The notes below the pieces were generated by a model, which ran no database searches, was not told where the DNA came from, and worked only from the letters and a program-made list of their open reading frames with translations. Below, one piece after another: positions 11,283-20,435 of a stretch of DNA of 36,361 nucleotides (position 1 is the first letter of the stretch; the number at the start of each line of letters is the position of its first letter). The stretch lies in contig NW_006763134.1 of the NCBI RefSeq assembly GCF_000264905.1, forward strand, positions 2,295,200 to 2,331,560, given 5' to 3'. The position numbers and the translations under genes are program-made. The DNA is from Stereum hirsutum FP-91666 SS1. Lineage: Eukaryota > Basidiomycota > Agaricomycetes > Russulales > Stereaceae.

Positions 11283-11550
11283 TTGGCTCGGTGGCGTTTG
11301 GTGATACTACCAGATGGTCGACTGTGGGGCAGATGGTGGTCAGCTCTTCAAAGTTGAAGTCAACACAGGTATGGGAGACTAGGACTAGCCTGTGAAACCG
11401 ACCAAGTTGTCCACCAGTGTGATCTCTTCAAAAATGATCCGAATCAGGTAGCAATCAAACCTATGAAAAACAATGTGCGACGCTACGCTGGTGGGCTGGT
11501 GGGGGACGACGACGATGGTGAGCGTTCGTTTGAAATGGGGAACGCGCCAG
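11283..11550 (-). promoter_or_regulatory. Promoter block of copy A, duplicated at copy D
   Basis: This stretch aligns over about 270 bp with 19049-19310 upstream of copy D, including GGCGTTTGGTGATACTACCA near the start codon and GACGCTACGCTGGTGGG farther out. The two diverge abruptly at the outer edge. Beyond it, copy A continues into the 3' flank of copy B, while copy D continues into an isolated B-type promoter. Confidence 0.7.
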
Positions 11551-11974
11551 CGTCATGTTCAATGCGTGGGCTGACTAAAAAGCCCAGACTAAATTTAAAA
11601 CTCTCGCCACTTTGTGTGGCGCCCACTGCATAAGTAGTACAAGATATATATATAGTGGAGTGATACTCGCGCCAACGCTGGCTACACTGCCTACAGGAGA
11701 TCAGCCCGTACTTACTGGTGCGCCGTACGGCAACCATGACCGCCCAGCATACTCAAACATATCGACAATTTTGCTTGCTGACTACATGACCAAAGACAGA
11801 GCAGTAATGTACGAGTATACTCCATTGTGACAACAGATAAACCAGATCCCAACATTGATGAGGGAGAAACCGTGCTATATTCAGAGGGGGAAAATGGGGT
11901 AAGAGGAAACTAATCACCACGTCCAAGGTCTAACGCAGTGTAACGTTGTCCGTATCTTCGCCCGACTCCAGCTA
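11551..11974. repeat. 3' flank of copy B, with inverted copy at 23600-23860
   Basis: The segment 11600-11860 matches 23600-23860 in reverse orientation. Shared words include GGGCGCCACACAAAGTGG (11616-11633 as its reverse complement) and a block around TTGTCGATATGTT. It is the downstream region of F-box copy B. No gene is seen here. Confidence 0.65.
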
Positions 11975-13159
11975 TCATATCCTTCGCTCGACGCCCCTCA
12001 TGGTTCGCCGCTTGATCACGCCATCCGCCAACCTCCTAAAGATAAAAATATAACCCCTCTCGTTGTACTCCACCACCTTCAATGACGGGAAAAGCTTGAA
12101 TAGCGCTTTAGCATTCGACGCTCCGAGAACGGAAAGACCGCTTCCCATTGAAGGAGAACATGCGTCTCCACCGATCCACTTCAGCGTCTCCAATGTCTTC
12201 GGGAAGTTCGAGATCAGGGGCAGGAAGGATTCGATACAAATGACTTGTTCTACGTTGTTAGAACCGAAACGGTCGATTGAGAAAGGTTGGCGAAGCTCGA
12301 GAACACGGAGGTTAGATGTCCGGGGCAGGATGTTGGCGATGATCCACGAGAAGGGCTGATCACATTTGTGCGGCGTGTTTTCGATCGAGAGCTGGGTGAG
12401 GGTGTCATAGCAGGCACTGAGAGCGTCGAAGTGAGCGAGAACAGAAGGATGGGACTCGAGCTCGCCCATATCGTGATTGGAATACTGGATCGATAGGTCG
12501 TCGAGATGACTTCCTGACAGTCTCAATACTTTAGTAGCAAAGCTGAGTCCGTAGTCCTGGATATTCAGTTCGAGGACTCTAAGAAGAGGTGGTGGCGTCA
12601 TAGATATTAGCGAAGACTGGGGCTCATCATCGTCGCTGTCGGTACAGGTTACAACGCCCAGGCGTAGCGAGGAAAGCTTCGGATGCGAGCGTAGAAACGT
12701 GAAGACTTCCCGTGCTGAAAATGTGTAGGTGGTTTCGAAATCAACTAGAGATGCAGAAGGCGGGACCGAGGAGAATGCCGTAGTCGATAAATTAGAAATG
12801 TCCAGTCGGTATCTTGATTCCAGGCGCAAGCAACGGAGGTTCGTCATGACTTGGAAGAAGGGAGTGAGCTTCATCCAGCACAAACAACTTTGATCGATAT
12901 GTAGAGACTTGATGAGAGGGCCAAAGAACGACGGTCGAGACATGACGGTGGCCACTAGGGAGCGAAGACGAGTCTCGTATTCCGGGTCAGGAGCATATGA
13001 TGAATGTTGCACTCGTTGGTCAGTCACCACGATGTGTTGATAAATTAAAGGTCGAAAGAATGCGGCATAGCTATGACAGCATAGAATCAAAGCTGCCCCG
13101 TCGGTTGAAGACAGTTCTCGACAGATCGCGATACGAAGCTCTGCGGGTAGTTTATTCAT
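11975..13159 (-). CDS. F-box/leucine-rich protein, copy B (divergent member)
   Basis: Single coding exon of 394 codons starting at MNKLPAELRIAICRELSS, the position of the conserved family start. The open frame extends 14 codons further upstream, but that part contains a good intron acceptor and begins at a TTG, so I treat it as a 5'-UTR intron. The F-box-like domain is followed by leucine-rich stretches (TNLRCLRLES, HPKLSSLRLGV, LLRVLELNIQ, TSNLRVLELRQ) and the conserved end SLKVVEYNERGYIFIFRR. It differs from copies A, C and D through most of its length and shares its promoter type with copy F. Probable SCF substrate receptor, target unknown. Confidence 0.83.
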   Translation of the reverse strand: MNKLPAELRIAICRELSSTDGAALILCCHSYAAFFRPLIYQHIVVTDQRVQHSSYAPDPEYETRLRSLVATVMSRPSFFGPLIKSLHIDQSCLCWMKLTPFFQVMTNLRCLRLESRYRLDISNLSTTAFSSVPPSASLVDFETTYTFSAREVFTFLRSHPKLSSLRLGVVTCTDSDDDEPQSSLISMTPPPLLRVLELNIQDYGLSFATKVLRLSGSHLDDLSIQYSNHDMGELESHPSVLAHFDALSACYDTLTQLSIENTPHKCDQPFSWIIANILPRTSNLRVLELRQPFSIDRFGSNNVEQVICIESFLPLISNFPKTLETLKWIGGDACSPSMGSGLSVLGASNAKALFKLFPSLKVVEYNERGYIFIFRRLADGVIKRRTMRGVERRI

Positions 13160-13370
13160 TTTGGTAGTAGCACGACTCGGAGCTGGTCGAACAAAGGGCA
13201 ACGGTCAGTTCGATGTCCAGTCCAAAGCAAGTGGTACTCACATTTATCAAGGATAAAGGGTCACGAACGCGATACTACACCGGTGGAAGAAGATGATGAG
13301 TGTGCGAGACAAGGTTAAACGTTTGAGTTCGAACGCGACGGTGTCAGTAGCGTGTTAGACACGTGTCTTG
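13160..13370 (-). promoter_or_regulatory. Copy B promoter with 5'-UTR intron and CACGTG
   Basis: Reading toward the gene, a CACGTG palindrome lies at 13360-13365, about 200 bp before the ATG. A GTGAGT donor at 13241 and a TTCGACCAG acceptor at 13183 define a 59 bp intron just before the start codon. The same layout recurs at copy F (CACGTG 27464-27469, intron 27599-27659) and, without a gene, at 19320-19530. Confidence 0.65.
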
Positions 13371-13676
13371 AACGGTCGACTAAGCAAACCTGGACGTGTC
13401 CATTTTCACACGCTTACTTTTTTGTGGAAGGAAGCTCGTCGCCCCCGACCAGCGTACCGTCCCGTCTATCACACCTTGTCCCCAGAAGCCCCGATTACTG
13501 CCTGCTTTGGATCCTTTTGAACTTGAGATCATAGAGGATAACCCTGTTGGGTTCACAGACTAGTAAGTTGCTAGTCTTCCATAGTATTTGTATTGACTTT
13601 CACTTCGAACCTGAGCTGAATATCGTTTGCGCTATAGTCGACCATCTGGTGGGATCGCCAGACACAACCGAGCCAA
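13371..13676 (+). promoter_or_regulatory. Copy C promoter, homologous to that of copy E
   Basis: About 240 bp before the copy C start aligns with 24240-24502 before copy E, for instance CCCGATTACTGC and GAGGA(T/C)AACCCTGTT. A GTAAGT at about 13562 and an acceptor shortly before the ATG suggest a 5'-UTR intron here too. Confidence 0.55.
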
Positions 13677-14918
13677 ATGGACAGACTTCCCCTGGAGCTC
13701 CATACAGCGATCTATCGAGAGCTCTCTTCGAATGACATGGCGTCTTTGGCGCTATGCTCCCACAGTCACGCCGCACTCGTTCGACCCCTTCTCTACGAGC
13801 ACATCACAATACTCAGTGGAGTACTTCGACAATACAAGCATCTATACGGGTCACAGCGGAAATATGAGCATGGTCATCTCTTCGCTTTAGTGACTACGAT
13901 TCTGTCACGGCCGTCACTCTTCGGCCCCTTCGTCAAGTCCATCAACAACATTACTCGCACCGAATGGTCGTCTGACCTTGGAGAGATTTCTCTCTTCTTT
14001 CGAGCCATGACCAACCTCCGCTCTCTGCGGTTTGGCCACCATTCTTCACCCAGCCCCGTGTTCATATCACAAGTCTGTGTTAGCGGGATCTCAGCATCGT
14101 TGGAGGAATTCGAATGTAATCGCACACCGGCTGTCCCCTCCATCTTCGAGTTTCTGCGCTCCCATCCGAATCTTTCGGTATTGCGCCTAGGTACCGTCAG
14201 GAATCAGCATCAAAACGGCCAAGATGAATCTCAGCACCGATTCGAGTCTATCTCCGAGTCCCCACGAGCTCAGCTGCCAAACCTTACGTCCCTCGAGCTG
14301 AAAGTTGGTTCTGGTATGCTCGCTTTCAGCACCGAGTTGCTGCTTAGAGTGTCTAATACCCATCTTGAGCGGCTATCGATTGCCTACTCCGATCCTTCAT
14401 CGACGCGACTGAATGGCACGGTCCTGAATCATCTCGACGCCCTCTATCACGTCTGCAGTGCCAGACTCAACCACCTCATCATCGAAGACACGCCGCATCA
14501 ATGTCCCCAGTCTTTTTCCTGGATCATCTCTAACGTACTGCCTAGGATACCGCACCTTCGTACTCTCGAGCTCCGCCAAGCTCAATACAAATACCGTACG
14601 AATGAGAGCCAGCCCCAACAAGTCATCCACACCGACTCTTTGACCTTGACGTCTGGGGGAACAGACGTCCTCTCGGCTTTTCCGACGAAATTGGAGACGG
14701 TGAGGTGGGTCGGCGCAGACGCGTACTTTCCTTCGGTGCGAAGCGGTCTTTCGCCACTCGGAGCATCGAACGCCAAAGCGCTGTTCGAGTTATTTTCGTC
14801 GCTGAAGGTGGTGGAATATCACGAGAGGGGGTATGTGTTCATTTTTAGGAGGTTGGAGGGCGGGGTGATCAAGCGTCAGACCATGAGGTTCAAGCAGCCT
14901 GGCTTTATATTCGCTTGA
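13677..14918 (+). CDS. F-box/leucine-rich protein, copy C
   Basis: Single coding exon of 413 codons, beginning MDRLPLELHTAIYRELSS. The F-box-like domain covers about residues 1-45. Leucine-rich stretches follow (TNLRSLRFGH, HPNLSVLRLGT, LPNLTSLELKV, IPHLRTLELRQ), then the conserved carboxy end SLKVVEYHERGYVFIFRR and a short unique tail. The middle is most like copies A and E. No frameshift or stop is seen, so it may be functional. It is divergent from copy B across a shared promoter region. Probable SCF substrate receptor, target unknown. Confidence 0.85.
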   Translation: MDRLPLELHTAIYRELSSNDMASLALCSHSHAALVRPLLYEHITILSGVLRQYKHLYGSQRKYEHGHLFALVTTILSRPSLFGPFVKSINNITRTEWSSDLGEISLFFRAMTNLRSLRFGHHSSPSPVFISQVCVSGISASLEEFECNRTPAVPSIFEFLRSHPNLSVLRLGTVRNQHQNGQDESQHRFESISESPRAQLPNLTSLELKVGSGMLAFSTELLLRVSNTHLERLSIAYSDPSSTRLNGTVLNHLDALYHVCSARLNHLIIEDTPHQCPQSFSWIISNVLPRIPHLRTLELRQAQYKYRTNESQPQQVIHTDSLTLTSGGTDVLSAFPTKLETVRWVGADAYFPSVRSGLSPLGASNAKALFELFSSLKVVEYHERGYVFIFRRLEGGVIKRQTMRFKQPGFIFA

Positions 14919-14960
14919 TCCTCGTCACCCCAGCGCCCCGCTCACTTAGTCGAGTGTACG

Positions 14961-15294
14961 ATCATGATGTCATAGGTTCGACGGAACATAACAGAACACG
15001 AAAAAAAGAAAGGCGTAATATTGTATCGCATCTGTATCATAACTAGTGTATTGTACCATAGCGAGAGCAAACACTGTAATCGTTTCGAGCCAGAAAGAAT
15101 GGAAAGTCATAAATACTGCTAAAGTAGACCACAACCACACGTACGAATATTTCCGTTACTTCTGACCTTGCTATTGCGCCTGTACCTATATCTACACGAA
15201 CACCGACAGAGCCAGAACCCAATAAACATGCACAGTCTATGTATGCCTATACTTCAGTCCGGCGAAAGCCTTTCACACAAACTAGGAACAGAGA
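14961..15294. repeat. Segmental duplicate of 19880-20245
   Basis: The stretch aligns with 19880-20245 along its length. Shared words include GTCATAGGT, AGTCATAAATACTGCTA, AATAAACATGCA and CAGTCCGGCGAAAGCC. In the other copy this sequence lies downstream of the 475-aa disordered protein gene. Here the similarity stops at 15294, exactly where a CACTG-ended element begins, and resumes at about 17398 on its far side. Confidence 0.75.
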
Positions 15295-16618
15295 CACTGG
15301 GGGGTACGTATTGGGTGAATTTCACCCTGATTTTTCAACCGAAGATGCAAGGGATTTTCACCTAATTCTTAGGTGACGGATATCGGCTTCACCTCAATTT
15401 TTGGTGAAATTTTCGGGTGAAATTCACGAAGTTTTTTTTCGTTTTCACCCGAAGATTTCATTCAAAGTTCGGGTGAAAATCCACGTATCTTGGGCTGACT
15501 CGAGGAGGTGTGGCAGCCGGTTCACGCTCTCATGCATGATCAGCTTAGACCCTACTGAAGGGCTGCCAGGCCGTTTGTTTTGGCACCCGAGAGAGCGAGA
15601 AACATGAGAGAAATTTGATTAAATATGAATTATGTATATACACTGATACACGAGGGATAACATACTCCTATATAGTACTGAGAAGTGTTACCTGTGCCCT
15701 ATCTGTAGCTTCACCCTCCATGAAAGTTGAACAGCAAGACATAACTCTATTGAGAGGCCGCAGGGAAAGAGAGAATGGCAAAAAAGATATGAGAGGTGGA
15801 AGAAAGTTGAGAGTTGTCAAGGTCAGCGAGTACATCGAGCCAGATTAGTATACAACCATCAGGGAGGTCATAAGAACCACGTTCACCGAAGGAGGCGGGC
15901 GGGCGTGACGAGTGCGTACCCACTCACATAAAAGTATGAAGCACATGGTGGTCCCGATAGCGAAGAAAGAATGGAATGGAGTACGACTGCACCTTTCGGG
16001 GAACCGTAAAATCCACGTCTCCGACAATTTCCAACAGACCCTTTCCCAATCGTTACTGAAGCGACCTCCAAATCGTGTTCCTTGTCAGCGGGAATGCAAA
16101 TGTCAAGTCTCGAGAGCCAAGATCAAACAGAGGCCGGCAAGCTATAGAGACTCATGAAGCGTGAGCGGCAACCAGAAATCTAGCTAGATTCCAGCACAGA
16201 GCAGAGTAGATCACGTCCAATGTTGATGAAAACCCGGGAGTGGTGGTGGTGGTACTAGAGAGAGAGCAAAGAGATCTAGGAGTCGAGTTGAAGCAAGACA
16301 CGACTATGATGTCATCGGCCCCACGGGCTACGCCACTCTACTCTACTTTGTGGCCACCGTCCTTCGCAGTACTTCGTCTCGATCCACCGCACATTGCACG
16401 GTTCTGACGTAGACCGAGTCAACCACACAGCAGATCATACTCTACCGTAATTCTATCCGAATTTATTTTGATTTTTAAGAGGCTCGTTGCTCCCTGCAAA
16501 GTTTGGGTGAATTTCAACGAAGCCGTCTGCCGGCCTAGCGGCGGCCACCGAAAATTGGGTGAAACATGAAAATCACCTTAAATTTGGCTGAATTTCACCC
16601 TATCCGTCTTCCACAGTG
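15295..16618. mobile_element. Non-autonomous element with CACTG...CAGTG ends and GGTGAA-rich subterminal regions
   Basis: The left end reads CACTGGGGGG, then GTATTGGGTGAATTTCA. The right end, read inward, gives CACTGTGG, then GGATAGGGTGAAATTCA. These are imperfect terminal inverted repeats of about 30 bp. Many GGTGAA/TTCACC words cluster within about 200 bp of the left end and 120 bp of the right end, as subterminal transposase-binding repeats do. There is no open frame of transposase size. CACTG ends are seen in CACTA-type and some other DNA transposons; I cannot assign a superfamily. No clear target-site duplication is visible. Confidence 0.6.
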
Positions 16619-17397
16619 CACGGCGTGGGGATCAGTATTTGCCGCACGCTAAAGCCATTTGCATTGTGAGATCCATATCCAGGAAATAGATACCAAAATG
16701 GGACTCTCCAAATCATGTATTTAGTGTAGTTTGGTGTAAAATCCATAGTTTTGCTCTGGATTCCACTTTGGACTCGCCCAGATGAGAAGCTGAAGAAAAA
16801 CAATGGTGCCCTGAGAATGGTTATATTTTTGCTGAACTTCAGAGTCCTCCGAATCAAGAGACAAAGGCCCGCTTTAGACCCCAAAATGACGTTAGCCAAA
16901 GCCAGTCTTTGGACTGCTCGATTCAGTGAACCAAAGGCGAGCAATCGGGCCCCGTATGGAGCTCTCCATAGTCCAACTTTAGAAACTTTGCGATCTGAGA
17001 GCCAATCAGCGTGCACCACGTGGTGGATTGAGCCCAAAGCCAGACTATAGAGAGCTCCATATCGGGCTCAATTGTTCGCCTTTGCTTCACCGAATCGAGC
17101 AGTCCAAATAATGATTTTGGCTAATGCCATATTTGGGTCCAAAGTGACCCTTTGTCTCTTGATTTGGAGGACCTTAAAGTCCAGCAATAATATAATCATT
17201 CGCTGGGCACCATTGTGTTCCTTCAGCTTCTCATTTGGCCAAGTCTCAAGCAGAATCCATAGCAAAACTATAGATTTTCCACTAAACTACGCTAAATACA
17301 TAATTTGGGGGATCCCATTGTGTTATCTATTTCCTGGATATGGATCTCACAATGCAAACGGCTTTGGCGTGCTCCAAATACTGATCCCCCCGCAGTG
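16614..17397. mobile_element. Foldback (long inverted repeat) element
   Basis: Two arms of about 350 bp (about 16614-16975 and 17035-17397) are imperfect reverse complements. Shared words read inward from each end include GGGATCAGTATTTG, TTGCATTGTGAGATCCATAT, AGATGAGAAGCTGAAG (right arm: AAATGAGAAGCTGAAG), AATCAAGAGACAAAG and TTGGACTGCTCGATTC. The loop carries a 12-bp palindrome, CACCACGTGGTG (17014-17025). The ends are CAGTGC and, on the other side, CGCAGTG. The left end shares its CAGTG with the neighbouring element. No transposase is present, so it would move only with help. Confidence 0.75.
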
Positions 17398-17660
17398 GTG
17401 AGAGGAGAGAGGAACGAGATTTGACGGATATGGTAGGTGGTCGAAGTCGGGGTCGGCTTCGACCTGATCGCATCGACCAAGAGGACGCCATCGAAGCGAC
17501 CAAGAGGCAATCAAGACGACATCCTCTCGGAAACCCTTGACAAGAAAAAGCCCCGTCTCAAAACCCTCCCAAACACCCATCGATATCCTCCTCCTCCCCC
17601 CTCCAAAACCTCCAAACCTCAACACTTGCACAAAAATCTTATATCGACTTCGCGTACAAG
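17398..17660 (-). pseudogene. Duplicated 3' fragment of the 475-aa disordered protein gene
   Basis: The segment aligns with 20255-20530, sharing GAGAGAGGAACGAGAT, TGACGGATATGG and TCAAAACCCTCCCAAACACC. On the minus strand it still encodes a relic of that protein's C terminus: LRFGGFGGG, compared with LRFGGFGAE in the full gene. It lacks the 23-bp tandem repeat expansion of the other copy. Together with 14961-15294 it forms one duplicate that was later split by the elements at 15295-17397. Confidence 0.65.
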
Positions 17661-17680
17661 CCCTTCTGTGACTTAGTGTG

Positions 17681-17815
17681 ACGATGTCTAGAGGAGATCC
17701 CAACATCGGCCGGTTGTTATGATTACTAGACACCACGATCAGTTTAGTCGCCATGATTGTGTAGTATGCAAGGGGATTTATATGTCAAGACGAGACTGAC
17801 CACAGCCACTGAGGT
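17681..17815. repeat. Conserved F-box 3' flank, copy 2
   Basis: Same block as at 9898-10025, 25723-25868 and 28910-29037, here downstream of copy D. On the strand opposite copy D, 17694-17729 reads PTSAGCYDY-stop, again like the end of the membrane protein at 29002. Confidence 0.72.
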
Positions 17816-19048
17816 CTAGCTCCATGGAAAGCGATCCATGTCAAGGGGAACGGTGCTCCTCACGGCCTGACGCACGACCACACCGCCCTCTGACCTCCTA
17901 AAAATGAACATATACCCCCTCTCGCGATACTTCACCACCTTCAACGACGGAAAGAGCTCGAGGAGCGCATTGACGTTCGATGTTCCGTGTGGCGAAAGAT
18001 CGCTTCGGACCGTAGGAAAGAATGCGTCTGCACCGAGCCACCTCAGCGTCTCCAATTTCGTCGGGAATGCCGAGATAACGTCTGACTGCCCGGGCAGCAA
18101 GGAGTCAATGCGGATGACTTGTTGTGGGTTCCCGGAACTAGTCGTATGGTTTTTGTATCGAGCTTGGCGGAGCTCGAGAATACGAAGGTTCGGGATTTTA
18201 GGCAGGATGCTGGAAATGATCCAGGAGAAGGACTGAGAGCAATGATGCGGCGTGCCTTCGATGATGAGGTGGTTGAGTCTGCTGCAGCCGTCGAAGGATT
18301 CGAGATGGATCAGGACCAGATCGGTCAGTAGCTTCGGCAAAGAACGAGAGTAGGTAATCGAAAGCCGCTCGACAAGGGCAGACACTCTGAGCAGCTCGGT
18401 GGCAAAGGCGAGCCCACCAGAACCGACTGTCAACTCGAGGGTCGTGAGATGTGGCAGCCGAGCTTGCGGAGAAATAGACTCGAATCGGGGTTGAGATTTA
18501 TTTTGGCCATTTTGATCGTCAACGCTGAGGCGCAACACGGAAAGATTCGGATGAGAGCGCACGAACTCGAAGAGGAAGGGAGCAGTTGGCGTGGGACTAC
18601 ATTGGAATTCCACCAATGAAGGTGAGACCGCACCGGAGCAGACATGCGATATGAACGACGTGAACGCGGGGCCCGAAATATAGGAGATAACCCACAGGGA
18701 GCGGAGGTTGGTCATGGCTTGGAAGCAGAGAGCGATTTGTCCAAGGTCAGACTCAGACAAGAATTCGGTGTGGACAACCTTGATGGACTTTACGAAGGGG
18801 CCGAAGAATGACGGCCTTGACACGATCGTAGTCACTAAAGCGAAGAGACGACTATGCTCGTATTTCCACCCTAGGCATCGGTCCTTGTATCGTGGGATCG
18901 TTCCTCGATCCCACACTCTAATGTGCTCGTAGAGAAGGGGTCGAACGAGTGCGTTATGGCTATGGGAGCATAGCGCCAAAGACGCCATGTCATCCGACGA
19001 TAAATCTCGACAGATCGCTATATGAAGCTCCGCGGGTAGTCTGTCCAT
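17816..19048 (-). CDS. F-box/leucine-rich protein, copy D
   Basis: Single coding exon of 410 codons beginning MDRLPAELHIAICRDLSS with the F-box-like domain at the N terminus. Leucine-rich stretches follow (TNLRSLWVIS, HPNLSVLRLSV, LPHLTTLELTV, IPNLRILELRQ) and the conserved end SLKVVKYRERGYMFIFRR. The middle, including PTAPFLFEFVRSHP and a short variable loop, groups it with copy F, while its last residues (PLDMDRFPWS) match copy E. This is a patchwork suggestive of exchange between copies. Its promoter is that of copy A. Probable SCF substrate receptor, target unknown. Confidence 0.85.
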   Translation of the reverse strand: MDRLPAELHIAICRDLSSDDMASLALCSHSHNALVRPLLYEHIRVWDRGTIPRYKDRCLGWKYEHSRLFALVTTIVSRPSFFGPFVKSIKVVHTEFLSESDLGQIALCFQAMTNLRSLWVISYISGPAFTSFISHVCSGAVSPSLVEFQCSPTPTAPFLFEFVRSHPNLSVLRLSVDDQNGQNKSQPRFESISPQARLPHLTTLELTVGSGGLAFATELLRVSALVERLSITYSRSLPKLLTDLVLIHLESFDGCSRLNHLIIEGTPHHCSQSFSWIISSILPKIPNLRILELRQARYKNHTTSSGNPQQVIRIDSLLPGQSDVISAFPTKLETLRWLGADAFFPTVRSDLSPHGTSNVNALLELFPSLKVVKYRERGYMFIFRRSEGGVVVRQAVRSTVPLDMDRFPWS

Positions 19049-19310
19049 GTGGCTCGGCGGCGTTTGGTGATACTACCAGATGGTCGAACAAGAGGCAGAC
19101 GGTGATCAGCTCGAGCTCAAAGTTGAAGTCAACACAGGTAAGTATAGGAGACGAACCTGTGAAACCACCTAGGTTGTTCACCAGTGCGATCTCTTCAAAA
19201 GTGATCTAGATCAGATAACGATCAAACCTATGGAAACTATGTATGATATCACGACGCTACGCTGGTGGGGGACGACGACGACGGTGACTAGGTGAATGTT
19301 CGTATGAAAT
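19049..19310 (-). promoter_or_regulatory. Promoter block of copy D, duplicate of copy A promoter
   Basis: Aligns with 11283-11550. Reading toward copy D, a CACAG/GTTCGT junction and a later CTGGTAG acceptor suggest a 5'-UTR intron of about 90 bp ending about 25 bp before the ATG. Confidence 0.6.
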
Positions 19311-19319
19311 GTATTCGAT

Positions 19320-19530
19320 TTTATTAGCCGGTCGAGCCGGTCGAGCATAGGGCAATGGTAAGTTCAATTTCGAATCGAAAAGACATGATAAGTACTCATA
19401 CCTATCGAGAGTAAAAGATCACGGATGTGGCGCTACACCGTTGGACGACGACGACGAGCGATGATGAGTGCTCAAGTCAAGGTTCGAGTTCAGATGTGAC
19501 GGTGTCAGCGGCGTGTTCGACACATGCCTC
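19320..19530 (-). promoter_or_regulatory. Orphan copy-B-type promoter without its gene
   Basis: Read on the minus strand this stretch matches the copy B promoter (13183-13370) and the copy F promoter: GGTGTCAG with GACACATG in place of the CACGTG word, then a GATAG/GTATGAGT donor, then ATTGCCCTATGCTCGACC as the intron end. The similarity ends just before where the start codon should be, and the copy D promoter begins there. I infer deletion of an entire B-like gene between the two promoters. Confidence 0.65.
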
Positions 19531-19879
19531 TACCACTCACCTATTGGCAATTGCGGGCTATTTCAAATTCCGCTCGCTTACTTCCGTAGCCGAGTCCAAA
19601 CCAAATAAATACTTAAGCGCTCTGAACCGTTGCCGCCACCGCCACCGCCTCAATACCGTACCCACTCCTCCTCGCCCTCCTTCGTCACTCTGGACCTCAT
19701 CTCGACATCATCGCATGCATCCTCGTCTCGACATTAAATTTATCGCCGTCCGAGCCATCGATAAACATTCCAAAAGCCCCCCACGGGTCTTCACACAGCA
19801 CAGACAAACGACCTCCCAAAGTGCGCGTGAATCCACCCATCCCATGTGTTCCGTGTTCTCACAGTCCCGCCTTCCATTG
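19531..19879. other. Intergenic, no gene seen
   Basis: This stretch runs from the orphan promoter to the duplicated segment and contains only short open frames without family features. Confidence 0.4.
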
Positions 19880-20435
19880 CCTATGATGGTGTCATAGGTC
19901 CGACAGAACACAATAAAAGAAAAGCGAAAAGGCTTAGTATTGTATTGTATTCGTACCATATTCGTACCATAGCTAGTGTATCGTACCATAGCATAGCGAG
20001 ACGAACAAACAAACAAACAAACACCGCAACCGTTTCGCGTTTCGAGCCAGAGCCAGAGCCAGAAAGAGAAAGAGAAAGTCATAAATACTGCTAGACCCGT
20101 GGATATTTTCGTTACTTCAAACCCCTGCTTTACACCTACACACCTACCGACAGGCCAAGACCCAAATAAACATGCATAGTCTATGTATGTCTATACCAGT
20201 CCGGCGAAAGCCTATTGAACATATTCGCACGACCTAGGAACATAGAGGAGAGGAGAGGAGAGGAGAGAGGAACGAGATGTGACGGATATGGCAGGTAGTT
20301 AAGTTCGGACTAAGAGGACGCTATCGAAGGGACCAAGAGGATGCCATCGAAGGGACCAAGAGGATGCCATCGAAGGGACCAAGACAACATCAAGACGACA
20401 TCGTCTCGGCGACCCCTGACAAGAAAACCATCGCC
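19880..20435. repeat. 3' region of the 475-aa gene, source or sister of the split duplicate
   Basis: The block 19880-20245 matches 14961-15294, and 20255 onward matches 17398-17660. Simple repeats occur inside it: CAAA units near 20005-20020, GAGAG units near 20045-20075, and GAGAGGA units at about 20246-20275. Confidence 0.7.
20314..20382. repeat. Three tandem 23-bp units
   Basis: The units at 20314-20336, 20337-20359 and 20360-20382 differ at only two bases (GAGGACGCTATCG against GAGGATGCCATCG, then AAGGGACCAA). The duplicate at 17.5 kb has a single, related unit, so the expansion came after the duplication. Confidence 0.85.

Noticed and set aside
13160..13201. In-frame upstream extension of F-box copy B (and of copy F at 27629-27676)
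   Set aside because: The extension starts at a TTG and contains a TTCGACCAG intron acceptor conserved between the two genes. The paralogues all start at the M(D/N)(R/K)LP codon.
16751..17265. Similar open frames of 65-99 codons on opposite strands
   Set aside because: They lie in the two arms of the foldback element, so their similarity follows from the inverted repeat. No gene is called.
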